Assembly: GCA_947253655.1 (NCBI GenBank)
Contig: CAMYAE010000009.1
Coordinates: forward strand, 1-64,000
Direction of reading: 5' to 3'
DNA: 64,000 nt
Origin: an uncultured Bacteroidales bacterium
Lineage (GTDB): Bacteria > Bacteroidota > Bacteroidia > Bacteroidales > UBA932
Shown here piece by piece: positions 34,502 to 43,271 of the stretch (its first letter is position 1; every line of letters begins with the position of its first letter). The notes below the pieces were generated by a model. The model worked only from the letters and a program-made list of their open reading frames with translations. It had not been told where the DNA came from and searched no databases. The position numbers and the translations under genes are program-made.

Positions 34502-34532
34502 TTTGGAGGAACACATTTTTTCTATATCTTTG
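34502..34532 (+). promoter_or_regulatory. Promoter of tRNA-Phe, full Bacteroidetes consensus
   Basis: TTTG (34502-34505), exactly 19 bases, then TATCTTTG (34525-34532) is a complete match to the -33/-7 consensus. It lies 41 bases before the tRNA. Confidence 0.85.
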
Positions 34533-34573
34533 CATTCCCGAAATCAAAAACACAGACGTTTCGGTGACAACAT

Positions 34574-34646
34574 GGTGCCATAGCTCAGTTGGTAGAGCAA
34601 AGGACTGAAAATCCTTGTGTCCCTAGTTCGATTCTCGGTGGCACCA
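34574..34646 (+). tRNA. tRNA-Phe(GAA)
   Basis: The 73-base cloverleaf has acceptor stem GGTGCCA/TGGCACC, a D arm with AGCTCAGTTGGTAGAGC, anticodon arm AAGGA-CTGAAAA-TCCTT with anticodon GAA, and T loop TTCGATT. The CCA end is not encoded. It has its own promoter and terminator. Confidence 0.97.
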
Positions 34647-34653
34647 CATGAAA

Positions 34654-34690
34654 ATAAGAGAGTTACAGAAATGTAACTCTCTTATGTCTT
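34654..34690 (+). terminator. Terminator of tRNA-Phe
   Basis: A 14-base-pair perfect stem (34654-34667 with 34672-34685) closes a GAAA tetraloop, followed by GTCTT. The stem is long enough to work in both directions and may also end the minus-strand gene region to its right. Confidence 0.8.
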
Positions 34691-34726
34691 ATTATGCATC
34701 TTTTGCAATAAGCAATGGTCTGGAAA

Positions 34727-35155
34727 CTATTTTATTTGCGAAAGCTGCTTTGGATCGAGTTTCATAAGCCCGGTACATGGCTTGTACTCGTACATTGTGT
34801 ATTCATTCAGTTCCCCGAAACCGGAAGAACGGTCGCGTTTGTAATAAATATATAGCAGCAGACTGCCTGTATTGCTGCTTTCGAGCCTGTCGGAACGTCC
34901 CTCAAGAAAGGCTATGACGGATTCTTTCCTATTGTTCGGAAAATCGTATGTCTTTCTTAAGAAAGTACCTTCCTGACCTTCGATTCTGAAAGCTGACCTC
35001 AATGCGAGAACAAGGATTACCCCTAATGTCAATAATGTGACCCCAAGGATAAACATAGAGTCGGAATTAAGATAAAGGCATATAATGCCTGCAATTATTA
35101 TTACTGATGATATTGCCAGATCTTTAAAAGATCTCACGCGTCTGATATTGTTCAT
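34727..35155 (-). CDS. Small membrane protein, unknown function
   Basis: This 142-residue protein has two adjacent membrane segments (residues about 13-28 LAISSVIIIAGIICLY and 32-51 FILGVTLLTLGVILVLALR). A soluble C-terminal domain of about 85 residues follows (FLRKTYDFPNNRKESVIAFL, then YEYKPCTGLMKL). No family is recognised. It stands alone between tRNA-Phe and another small unknown gene. Confidence 0.65.
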   Translation of the reverse strand: MNNIRRVRSFKDLAISSVIIIAGIICLYLNSDSMFILGVTLLTLGVILVLALRSAFRIEGQEGTFLRKTYDFPNNRKESVIAFLEGRSDRLESSNTGSLLLYIYYKRDRSSGFGELNEYTMYEYKPCTGLMKLDPKQLSQIK

Positions 35156-35241
35156 GATTTTAAACTTTTATTTGTTACAATTCCTTAATATGCCTCATAA
35201 AAACAAGAGGCACGACATTAAAATTCTGTAGCAGATAAAAG

Positions 35242-35679
35242 TCAGGTCAGAAGCGTGCAGATTTTGAAAAGATATTCGGCCTCCTGAATTCCTGTAGTAG
35301 GGAAATGCGGATCGCCGTTTCTGAAGTCCGCCGCACCGGCAGGGCCGAATATGCAGCCGTTCTTCAAATATGCCGAAAACCATCTTGCGGATTCAGGCCA
35401 AGGAAACCTTCTTTGTTTCTTAATCTGGTCGTATTGTGCCGGTGATGAAGTCCTTACAGAAGAAAATGAAAATACAGGACTACCGTTCAGACAGGCTCTG
35501 CTGAAAGAATTGTAGTTTCTGTCAGAAAAATCCTGAGATGAGATAGTGCCGCTGTTCTCGTCCACAACCGAAAATAGTTCCCCGGACGGCTCGGTGACAG
35601 AGAAAAAAGTCCTTGAAATGCCGGATGCGATAACGTATGCGGCAATAGCAAAAACTAATATTTTCCCTAAAAATTTCAT
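35242..35679 (-). CDS. Small exported or anchored protein, unknown function
   Basis: From the ATG at 35679 the 145-residue product starts MKFLGKILVFAIAAYVIASG, a signal peptide or membrane anchor, followed by a polar domain with no motif I recognise. A longer frame from 35739 adds an unlikely leader. The C-terminal part is rich in aromatic and glycine residues (RWFSAYLKNGCIFGPAGAAD). It may be lineage-specific, and a decayed gene is possible. Confidence 0.5.
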   Translation of the reverse strand: MKFLGKILVFAIAAYVIASGISRTFFSVTEPSGELFSVVDENSGTISSQDFSDRNYNSFSRACLNGSPVFSFSSVRTSSPAQYDQIKKQRRFPWPESARWFSAYLKNGCIFGPAGAADFRNGDPHFPTTGIQEAEYLFKICTLLT

Positions 35680-35763
35680 ACTGCAAAAATAATCAAAAAC
35701 TGAGATTAATGTTAACATGTAATTAATAAAATTATTCAAAATAATATTTACCTTTATAAAATT

Positions 35764-35931
35764 ATGCAGCAGTACAATGTATATCTTGCATCCGAGCCTC
35801 GCTATGAGATATTGGACGGTCTTAGGGGAGTTGCGGCAATGCTTGTGGCTTATGCCTGTATGATAATCTATGACGAGCCTGTCAGGGAGTGGCTGAAAAA
35901 CAGGCTGTTCAAGAAAGTTGCAGCCTCCTGA
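35764..35931 (+). pseudogene. Acyltransferase-3 family remnant, ends fused by internal deletion
   Basis: This 55-codon frame begins MQQYNVYLASEPRYEILDGL and continues RGVAAMLVAY, the start of membrane acyltransferases of the acyltransferase-3/OatA type. It then switches directly to YDEPVREWLKNRLFKK, a typical C-terminal tail of the same family in Bacteroidetes. About 300 residues of membrane domain are missing, yet the frame is preserved across the junction. Whether the short product is made is unknown. Confidence 0.6.
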
Positions 35932-36019
35932 TACAAATTCTTTCCGGAATATTACCCATAGTCAAAACTATTTGTTATAATTGCATAATTAAATGAACTG
36001 ATTTTAATTTCTATAAATT

Positions 36020-36541
36020 ATGCTTACAAAAAAAGTAGAAGAAGCGCTGAATGCGCAGGTAAATGCCGAGATGTGGTCGGCTTACCTTTATTTGTCAATG
36101 GCCGCTTATTGCCATTCTATTGGGATGACAGGAATGGGCAAATGGTTCGAGGTGCAGTTTAAGGAAGAGCAGGATCATGCCAAACTTCTCTTCAACTATA
36201 TAATTTCCCGAAACGGTAGAGTGAACCTGCAGCCCATAAAGGAAGTGCCGTTTGAGTGGAAATCAATACTTGATGTTTTTGAAAGCACTCTGAAACACGA
36301 GCAGGTTGTAACCGGCCTTATTAACAATCTTTTCGCACTGACTACTGCCGAGAACGACTACGCCACTCAGAGCATGCTGAAATGGTTTATCGACGAGCAG
36401 GTACAGGAGGAAGACACTGCACATACGATCATAGACAAAGTCAAGATGATCAAGGATAACGGCTACGGTCTTTATATGCTTGACAAAGAACTCGGTGCGA
36501 GGGCATATACGTCGGTAACTACTATAAATACAGGAGCATAA
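36020..36541 (+). CDS. ftnA: Ferritin (FtnA-type, non-haem)
   Basis: This 173-residue iron-storage protein forms a 24-subunit shell that oxidises and stores iron. It is a four-helix bundle with ferroxidase-centre residues in the expected places: E17 (NAEMWSAYLYL), E50 and H53 (EEQDHAKLL), E94 (TTAENDYATQ) and the downstream QVQEE of helix D. There is no haem-ligand Met typical of bacterioferritin. It is probably a single-gene unit ending at a terminator 76 bases later. Confidence 0.95.
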   Translation: MLTKKVEEALNAQVNAEMWSAYLYLSMAAYCHSIGMTGMGKWFEVQFKEEQDHAKLLFNYIISRNGRVNLQPIKEVPFEWKSILDVFESTLKHEQVVTGLINNLFALTTAENDYATQSMLKWFIDEQVQEEDTAHTIIDKVKMIKDNGYGLYMLDKELGARAYTSVTTINTGA

Positions 36542-36616
36542 ATACGTATATCCGCTAATCGCCTGCATCCAATCCGTTTGCTTTTGATTGGCACCGGCGT
36601 CAATGCGCATATTGAG

Positions 36617-36652
36617 AGGGAGACTAAAATTGTAGTCTCCCTTATTTTATTA
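36617..36652 (+). terminator. Terminator of ferritin gene
   Basis: AGGGAGACTA and TAGTCTCCCT form a ten-base-pair stem (36617-36642), followed by TATTTTATTATA. Confidence 0.88.
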
Positions 36653-36710
36653 TATTTTTTGTCAAATGATTTTATATTCTGATAATTTATCTGTATATGT
36701 GTAAGGAATG

Positions 36711-36742
36711 TCTGAAATAAAAGATAATAATAACTATATTTG
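36711..36742 (+). promoter_or_regulatory. Probable promoter of the rhamnosidase operon
   Basis: TCTG (36711-36714), 20 bases, then TATATTTG (36735-36742) matches the Bacteroidetes consensus with one mismatch in the -33 box. A small inverted repeat (TTTTCC at 36758-36763, GGAAAA at 36771-36776) lies in the leader before the first gene and could be an operator or hairpin. Confidence 0.6.
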
Positions 36743-36803
36743 AAAATATGATAGTTGTTTTCCAACCAACGGAAAATATTATTTTTTACAAATCAGCACA
36801 TTT

Positions 36804-38354
36804 ATGAAACGTTTTTTTTCTATTGTTACAGTAATTCTGTTATCACTGACATTTGCAACCGCAGTAACTGCAGGAAAGGCAAAAAAGGAAGTCAAAATAT
36901 CCAAAAAGGTCTTGACGGACAAAATAAGAGGAGCATGGGCGGGGCAGGTAATCGGCTGCACCTATGGCGGTCCGACGGAATTCAAATATCCGACCATTAT
37001 CAATCCTGAAATTGATATTCCTTGGAATGAACATATTATAAAATGGTGGTATGACAATGTGCCCGGATTGTACGATGATGTCTACATGGACTTGACATTT
37101 GTTGAAGTCTTTGATAAAGAAGGACTTGACGCCCCTGTGCAGTCGTTTGCAAAGGCATTTGCCGAAGCCGGTTATCCTTTGTGGCACGCAAATCTGCAGG
37201 CCCGGTATAATATCAGAGACGGGCTGGAACCACCGCTTACCGGCTATTGGGAAAATAACCCTCATGCTGACGACATTGATTTCCAGATAGAGGCTGATTA
37301 TGCCGGCATAATGTCTCCGGGTATGCCTAATACGGCTGCTCATTACACCGATGAAATAGGACATATAATGAATTACGGCGATGGCTGGTATGGCGGTGTT
37401 TATATCGCGGCAATGTATTCGCTGGCCTTTGTCAATGATGATGTGGAATATATCGTTAAAGAAGCATTAAATACAATACCTGAAAAGAGCCGTTATTATA
37501 AGGCAATGGCTGATGTATATCGCTGGTACAAAAAATACCCGAATAATTGGGAATTTACATGGACGCTTGTAAACAAGAAGTACGGCTTTGACGTGGGATG
37601 TCCTGACGGGGTATATAACCACTTCAATATAGATGCAGTTCTTAACAGTGCTTATGTGGTTATGGGCCTTTTGTATGGCAGGAAGAATTTCTACAGGACT
37701 ATTGACATTGCGACCAGATGCGGTGCTGATTCTGATTGTAATCCGGCTTCAGCTGCCGGAATACTCGGCACCATACTCGGCTTCGAGGCTATCCCTGAAT
37801 ATTGGAAAAAGCCGGTTTATGAAGTTGAGGATATGAATTTCAAATATACCGACATATCTTTGAACAAGACTTACAAGATGTCTTATAATCAAGCTCTTAA
37901 AGTTATTGCCCTAAACGGTGGAACAGTGAATGAAGACGAGGTTGTGGTAAAACTCCAGAAACCTGCCCCGGTCCGTTTCGAGCAGAGTTTTGAAGGTCAT
38001 TGGCCTGTTGAAGTCAGGAATATCAGACAATATATAGGACGCTTGAATGACATTGGATTTGAGGGTAACGGAATTGTGGTGAAATATTCCTTTGTCAGGG
38101 CAAGAAATTATAAACATCCGGGATATATAGCTGAAGTTGAAGCTTATGTTGACGGGAAAATTTCAAAAACAGTCAAATTGCCGATAGATGGAAACGGAGT
38201 TGCCAAAGAGATTTTCTACAAATATAATCTGCCTGTCGGGCCACACTCTATCTCATTTAAATGGCTTAATAAAGAAAATGGGGTTGACATAATAATCAAT
38301 TCGGCAATAATATATTCTGACAAATTGAAGCATACGGAACATGAAGACAAATAG
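36804..38354 (+). CDS. Secreted ADP-ribosylglycohydrolase-family protein
   Basis: After a signal peptide (MKRFFSIVTVILLSLTFATA), residues 35-345 resemble the ADP-ribosylglycohydrolase fold: DKIRGAWAGQVIGCTYGG, the acidic motif LYDDVYMDLTF near residue 95, and CGADSDCNPASAAGILGTIL near 310, where the usual DTD-type metal motif reads DSD. A C-terminal beta-sandwich-like region (about 390-510) may bind carbohydrate. Its export and its place as first gene of an operon with GH106, GH28 and GH78-like enzymes suggest action on a glycan rather than on ADP-ribosylated protein; this is inference. It overlaps the GH106 gene by 14 bases. Confidence 0.8.
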   Translation: MKRFFSIVTVILLSLTFATAVTAGKAKKEVKISKKVLTDKIRGAWAGQVIGCTYGGPTEFKYPTIINPEIDIPWNEHIIKWWYDNVPGLYDDVYMDLTFVEVFDKEGLDAPVQSFAKAFAEAGYPLWHANLQARYNIRDGLEPPLTGYWENNPHADDIDFQIEADYAGIMSPGMPNTAAHYTDEIGHIMNYGDGWYGGVYIAAMYSLAFVNDDVEYIVKEALNTIPEKSRYYKAMADVYRWYKKYPNNWEFTWTLVNKKYGFDVGCPDGVYNHFNIDAVLNSAYVVMGLLYGRKNFYRTIDIATRCGADSDCNPASAAGILGTILGFEAIPEYWKKPVYEVEDMNFKYTDISLNKTYKMSYNQALKVIALNGGTVNEDEVVVKLQKPAPVRFEQSFEGHWPVEVRNIRQYIGRLNDIGFEGNGIVVKYSFVRARNYKHPGYIAEVEAYVDGKISKTVKLPIDGNGVAKEIFYKYNLPVGPHSISFKWLNKENGVDIIINSAIIYSDKLKHTEHEDK

Positions 38355-41196
38355 ACTTACTATTCTATTGACAATATTTTTTGCATTCATTCTGACATTT
38401 ATCAGTGCGGAAGAGCTCCGGGCAAGAGATAAAATGAGCTCTAAAGATATTTTTTCCGCTTTCTCCTCCCCGGACAACCGCTACAGGCCTTTTGTGAGGT
38501 GGTGGTGGAATGGGGATAGGGTTGAGGCGCAAGAACTCGTACGGGAACTTCATCTGCTTAAAGAAGCAGGAGTCGGCGGGGTGGAGATCAATCCTATTGC
38601 CTTTCCTTATGGAGCCGAGCCGATGAATACCAAGGCTCTTACATGGCTAAGTGATGAATGGATTGATATGCTGAAAGTGGTTTTTGACGAAGCGGATAAA
38701 ATAGGCATGACCTGTGATTTGATCATAGGCTCCGGCTGGCCTTTCGGTGCGGAAAATCTTTCGAGAGATGAAAGGGCTTCAGTTATGCTGACATATGCAA
38801 TTCCTGTTGACGGAGGAAGCCATTTCGAAATGTCTAAATTCAATATATTCAAGGCTTTGGATCCGGGAGTGACAAAACAGAACCCAAGAAGGTATCCGGA
38901 ACTTATCTCCCTGCTGCTTACTCCGGATCCGATAAACAGTCTGGATGAAGCTGTGGATGTGACAGATAAAATAGAGGATGGTGTCATCAGCATGGATATA
39001 CCTGAAGGCAAGCACCAGATTTATGCTTTGGTACGTTACGAATCGTTTGCAAGTGTAATTAATGGTGCCCCCGGAGCCGCCGGGTCGATACTTAACCATA
39101 TGGACAGAGAGGCGGTCAGAAAATACCTGAACAATATGTCCGACAAGATTGAGGCGAAACTCGGACCGCTATCGAATCATTTGAGAGCCTTTTTCGTGGA
39201 TAGTATGGAGCTTGAAGGCTGCAATTGGACTGAAGACTTTGCAGAAGAATTCATTAAAAGGCGAGGGTATGATATTATGCCGTGGCTGCCTTTTACCATG
39301 TTCAAAGTAGGAAGGTTAGGAGATGCCGAAAGTTTTGAATACGGTGCTAAAAAAGGTGAAAAGTTCCTGGAGGAGGTGAACAGGGCGCGTTTTGACTTTG
39401 AGCTTACAAAAGCTGAACTTCTGCACGAAAGGTATACGGAGAATTTTCTTTCATGGTGCCGCGAAAAAGGGGTGAAGTCACGTGCACAGGCTTACGGACG
39501 AGGATTTTTCCCGTTAGAATCTTCTTTAGGTTATGATATACCTGAAGGTGAGTCATGGACTACAAATTGGCTCAAGCACCGTCTTGGAGAAGAAATGGGC
39601 GATGAGGATTATAGGAGAGGGAGGGGATACACTATGATAAACAAATATGTCTCTTCGGCAGCTCATCTTACAGGAAAAAGGTTGGTTAGTGCGGAAGAGA
39701 TGACTAATACGTATTTGGTCTTCAATACATCTCTGGAGTTGCTGAAAGTAGGTTCTGATATGAGTGCAATTTCAGGAACGACCCATTCCGTATGGCATGG
39801 TTTCAATTATTCACCTAAAGATGCCGCTTTTCCGGGTTGGGTCCAGTATGGAAGCTATTATAATGAGAATAATACATGGTGGCCTTATTTCAAATATTTG
39901 AATGAATATAGAGCCAGAATGAGTGCTGTGCTGCAGAATGCCGATATGTACACCGATATAGCAATTCTGCCCGCAAATTACGATATGTGGACGCAGATAG
40001 GGGTGCAGCAGGAGCCTTTCCCTTTTAAGCTTAACATTCCATATACTTCTCTGATATGGGAGGCAGTGCATAAAAATGGCGGGGGCGCAGATTACGTAAG
40101 TGAAATCATTCTCAAAAACTCGACTGTTAAAGATGGTAAATTATGTTACGGCCCCAAAAAGTATAGTGTCCTTTTCCTTGTTGAGCTTACTTCAATAACG
40201 CAGGAAGCTTTGGACAAGATTGCAGAATTTGTCAGCGGTGGCGGTAAGGTGTTCTGCATCGGGACATATCCGGAGAAGTCGCTCGGTCTGAAAGACTATC
40301 AGGTTAGAGACAGACAGATCGCTTCCGATGTGGAAAAACTTAAATCCTATACGAAGAATTTTATTTTGCTTGAAAAGCCTTCCGACGGCAAATATCTTGA
40401 GTGGTACAAGGAGGTTATGGAGAAATATGATCTTCCGCATACCATAAATATAAGTACACCTGATCGCTTCCTGCTTCATAACCATTATGTTACGGATGAT
40501 AAATCGGATATTTTCCTGTTCGTAAATGCACATAGGTATGAATCCCGCAAATTGGACGTCATTTTCCCTAAGTCAGTGACTGCCGGTAAAAAGGCTTGGC
40601 TATACAATGCGGCTGACGGCAAGCGTTACCGGCTCCCTGTAAAAAAGGACGGCTCTCTGCATTTCGAATTCGGTCCTGCGGAAAGTTATCTTTTTGTTTT
40701 CAATCGTCTTGGAGGCAATGCTGAAAATTGGGCTCCAATGCCTGTTGAGGGTAAGGACTCTATAAGAATTGACAATTGGAGTGTCAGACTTTGTCATCAG
40801 CAGGAAAAGTGGGTTAAGGATACTGTTGTCACCGGATTGAAGGACTTGCGCGACACCAAGGCCGTTAATTTTATGGGAGATATTACCTACACGGCAACGA
40901 TAACCTTGGATCCAGACAGTATGCCTCAATATCTCAATCTCGGTAAGGTCGCAGATATATCCGAGCTTAAGGTGAACGGAAAAGAAGCCGGAGTCCGTTG
41001 GTTCGGGAGACAGATATATGATCTCAAAGGTCTTTTGCACGAGGGCGAAAATACAATAGAAGTCAAGGTTACGACATTGATGGGAAATTATCTCCACACG
41101 TTGAAGGACAATAAGGTGGCTCAGCGTCAAGTGATCAAGCGGAAGCAACCCCTTGTGTCTATGGGACTTATCGGACCTGTTGTCTTATATAAATAA
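38341..41196 (+). CDS. GH106 alpha-L-rhamnosidase
   Basis: This 951-residue exported enzyme starts MKTNRLTILLTIFFAFILTF (signal peptide). The opening of the mature protein, RPFVRWWWNGDRVEAQELVR followed by LKEAGVGGVEINPI, is the hallmark of GH106, which removes terminal alpha-L-rhamnose from rhamnogalacturonans. The catalytic barrel is followed near residue 615 by a GATase-like region (SGGGKVFCIGTYPEKSLG) and a C-terminal galactose-binding-like sandwich (LNLGKVADISELKVNGKEAG), as usual in the family. Its start lies inside the preceding gene, so translation is probably coupled. Confidence 0.9.
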   Translation: MKTNRLTILLTIFFAFILTFISAEELRARDKMSSKDIFSAFSSPDNRYRPFVRWWWNGDRVEAQELVRELHLLKEAGVGGVEINPIAFPYGAEPMNTKALTWLSDEWIDMLKVVFDEADKIGMTCDLIIGSGWPFGAENLSRDERASVMLTYAIPVDGGSHFEMSKFNIFKALDPGVTKQNPRRYPELISLLLTPDPINSLDEAVDVTDKIEDGVISMDIPEGKHQIYALVRYESFASVINGAPGAAGSILNHMDREAVRKYLNNMSDKIEAKLGPLSNHLRAFFVDSMELEGCNWTEDFAEEFIKRRGYDIMPWLPFTMFKVGRLGDAESFEYGAKKGEKFLEEVNRARFDFELTKAELLHERYTENFLSWCREKGVKSRAQAYGRGFFPLESSLGYDIPEGESWTTNWLKHRLGEEMGDEDYRRGRGYTMINKYVSSAAHLTGKRLVSAEEMTNTYLVFNTSLELLKVGSDMSAISGTTHSVWHGFNYSPKDAAFPGWVQYGSYYNENNTWWPYFKYLNEYRARMSAVLQNADMYTDIAILPANYDMWTQIGVQQEPFPFKLNIPYTSLIWEAVHKNGGGADYVSEIILKNSTVKDGKLCYGPKKYSVLFLVELTSITQEALDKIAEFVSGGGKVFCIGTYPEKSLGLKDYQVRDRQIASDVEKLKSYTKNFILLEKPSDGKYLEWYKEVMEKYDLPHTINISTPDRFLLHNHYVTDDKSDIFLFVNAHRYESRKLDVIFPKSVTAGKKAWLYNAADGKRYRLPVKKDGSLHFEFGPAESYLFVFNRLGGNAENWAPMPVEGKDSIRIDNWSVRLCHQQEKWVKDTVVTGLKDLRDTKAVNFMGDITYTATITLDPDSMPQYLNLGKVADISELKVNGKEAGVRWFGRQIYDLKGLLHEGENTIEVKVTTLMGNYLHTLKDNKVAQRQVIKRKQPLVSMGLIGPVVLYK

Positions 41197-41214
41197 TTGA
41201 AAACCATATATTTT

Positions 41215-42708
41215 ATGAATAAGTTATCGAAATGTTCACTACTTGCGGCTGTTTTGTCTTTTGTTGCGATTACGTCATTTGCAGCAGATTACGTCGTTAC
41301 AGATTTTGGCGCTGTGCCTGACGGGGTCACGTTCAATACGAAAAGCATCCAGGCAGCCATAGATTTTGCCTCTGCCAATGGAGGCGGAAGAGTGGTCCTT
41401 ACGCCGGGTAAATATCTGTCCGGTACAATTTATATCAAGAACAATGTTACTCTTCATATTGAAGAGGGTGCAACACTTTTAGGGTCACTGAATCCGTGGG
41501 ATTATGTCAAGGACAAGGATGCCGGCTGGACAGCTTTTATCTTTGCTGTTGAGCAGGAGAATATAGGCATTACAGGTAAAGGGACAATTGATTGCAGGGG
41601 CTTCGAGGTGGCTACAAGGATGGTAGATTATATTCATTCGGGGCTTCTCGATGATAAATTGGGGCTGGACCGCCCGAATGAGACCAACCGTCCTGAAAAT
41701 GTCCATTTTCTGAAATGCAACCATATTATAGTCAAAGATGTAACGATGAAGAATCCTGCAAGTTGGAACCAGCAGTATGACAAATGCAGCAATATTCTTA
41801 TTGAAGGGATTAATGTGGATGCAAAGGCTTATTGGAATAATGACGGTCTCGATGTAGTGGATTGCAGCAATGTGGTTGTACGTAATTGTTATATAGATTC
41901 AGCCGATGATGCCTATTGTTTCAAGAGCCATAGCAAAACCGGAGTCAGCGAGAATGTCCTGGTTGAGAATTGTGTCGGTCGGAGCAGTGCAAACGGCATA
42001 AAATTCGGTACCTATACCTTAGGCACATTCAGGAATTTTGTGTTCAGGAATATGAAGATATTCGACACCTATCGCAGTGCGTTTACCGTGGCGAGTGTGG
42101 ACGGTGCCTCTATCGAGAACATTGAGATAGACGGCTTGCAAAGTATCAACACTGGCAATCCGATTTTCCTCAGGCTCGCAAGCAGAAGACCCGGAGACAA
42201 TCCATGTCTGAAAAATATCGTAATCAAGAACGTCTATGCCGAAGTGCCTTTCAAGAAACCCGATGCCGGGTATAATTATGAAGGCCCGGTGGAAGCTTTG
42301 CCGAGAAATGTCTGTCCAAGCATAATCAGTGGTTTGCCTGATATGCGCATTCAAGGAGTCACGCTACAGAATATAGAAATTATATATCCGGGAAGTGCTG
42401 ATAAGGACTATGCATACAGAGGGTGTTCTAAAGCAGAACTTGAGGCTATCCCTGAACTGGAAAAGTCCTATCCGGAATTTTCGAATTGGAAAGAGCTTCC
42501 TGCGTGGGGGTTCTATATACGCCATGCGGATGATGTGGTTATGGACAATGTAAAAATCAGTGTGGCTGATGAAGATTACAGACCGGCTATTGTCAGCGAT
42601 GATGCTTACGGCTTTTCAATGAAGAAGGTCCGTATAGTTCAGGAGAGTGCTCCAAAATCCAAAAAACAAATAATTACGAATACGGCAAATAAATATAAGG
42701 CAAAATGA
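41215..42708 (+). CDS. GH28 polygalacturonase-family enzyme
   Basis: This secreted right-handed beta-helix enzyme of family GH28 hydrolyses galacturonic-acid linkages in pectin. The ATG at 41215 gives a 497-residue protein with a signal peptide (NKLSKCSLLAAVLSFVAITS). The catalytic motifs are YWNNDGLD (D210) and SADDAYCFKS (D231-D232), plus the usual start VTDFGAVPDGVTFNTKSIQA and VTLHIEEGATLLGS. Whether it is exo- or endo-acting on homogalacturonan or rhamnogalacturonan cannot be told. The stop overlaps the next start by four bases (ATGA). Confidence 0.92.
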   Translation: MNKLSKCSLLAAVLSFVAITSFAADYVVTDFGAVPDGVTFNTKSIQAAIDFASANGGGRVVLTPGKYLSGTIYIKNNVTLHIEEGATLLGSLNPWDYVKDKDAGWTAFIFAVEQENIGITGKGTIDCRGFEVATRMVDYIHSGLLDDKLGLDRPNETNRPENVHFLKCNHIIVKDVTMKNPASWNQQYDKCSNILIEGINVDAKAYWNNDGLDVVDCSNVVVRNCYIDSADDAYCFKSHSKTGVSENVLVENCVGRSSANGIKFGTYTLGTFRNFVFRNMKIFDTYRSAFTVASVDGASIENIEIDGLQSINTGNPIFLRLASRRPGDNPCLKNIVIKNVYAEVPFKKPDAGYNYEGPVEALPRNVCPSIISGLPDMRIQGVTLQNIEIIYPGSADKDYAYRGCSKAELEAIPELEKSYPEFSNWKELPAWGFYIRHADDVVMDNVKISVADEDYRPAIVSDDAYGFSMKKVRIVQESAPKSKKQIITNTANKYKAK

Positions 42709-43271
42709 AGAAAACAATTATAACGGCAATTGTGCTGCTTGCAGGGCTTTGCTTGTCTGCACAAGAATACAAGGCATCTCTTTTCGGGATAAAGAGTAAT
42801 GGGCAAATTGACAATACTGCCAGCATTCAGAGAGCGATAGATTATATTTATGCCAAGGGAGGTGGTACGTTGGTCTTTTATGTCGGACGATACCTTACCG
42901 GAGCCGTGGAGCTTAAAAGTAATGTGCATATAATGATAAGGAGCGGAGCCGTAATTGTCGGTTCTGAAAATATTTATGATTATTCCGGGAAAAAGGGGAT
43001 TTTCTATGCAGAAGGCCAGGAAAATATTTCCGTAACCGGTCCGGGAGTTATTGACGGCAGGGCGGACTTGCTTATCAATAATCTTGAATTACAGAAAGAA
43101 AAAGGTCATATTCCGGCTGCACAGGCAGTTCCGTCACTGTTATATTTCAAAGACTGCAAAAACATTTCATTGCAGGGTCTGCTTTTGAGAAATTCCGCCA
43201 CTTCACCGGATCTTTATATTATTGAAAACAGCGAAGTGAAGGAATCAGGATGTTATACAGACAGGTACTGA
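42705..43271 (+). CDS. Half-length GH28-like beta-helix protein
   Basis: This 188-residue protein has a signal peptide (MKKTIITAIVLLAGLCLSAQ) and the N-terminal part of a pectin-degrading beta-helix: LFGIKSNGQIDNTASIQRAI, KSNVHIMIRSGAVIVGS, GPGVIDGR, LYFKDCKNISLQG. It stops before the positions where the GH28 catalytic aspartates would be, so no hydrolase activity is expected. There is no further beta-helix sequence downstream; the next gene starts at the stop codon (TGATG). Either it is a truncated gene, or a short binding protein retained by the operon. Coupling on both sides suggests it is still translated. Confidence 0.75.
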   Translation: MKKTIITAIVLLAGLCLSAQEYKASLFGIKSNGQIDNTASIQRAIDYIYAKGGGTLVFYVGRYLTGAVELKSNVHIMIRSGAVIVGSENIYDYSGKKGIFYAEGQENISVTGPGVIDGRADLLINNLELQKEKGHIPAAQAVPSLLYFKDCKNISLQGLLLRNSATSPDLYIIENSEVKESGCYTDRY

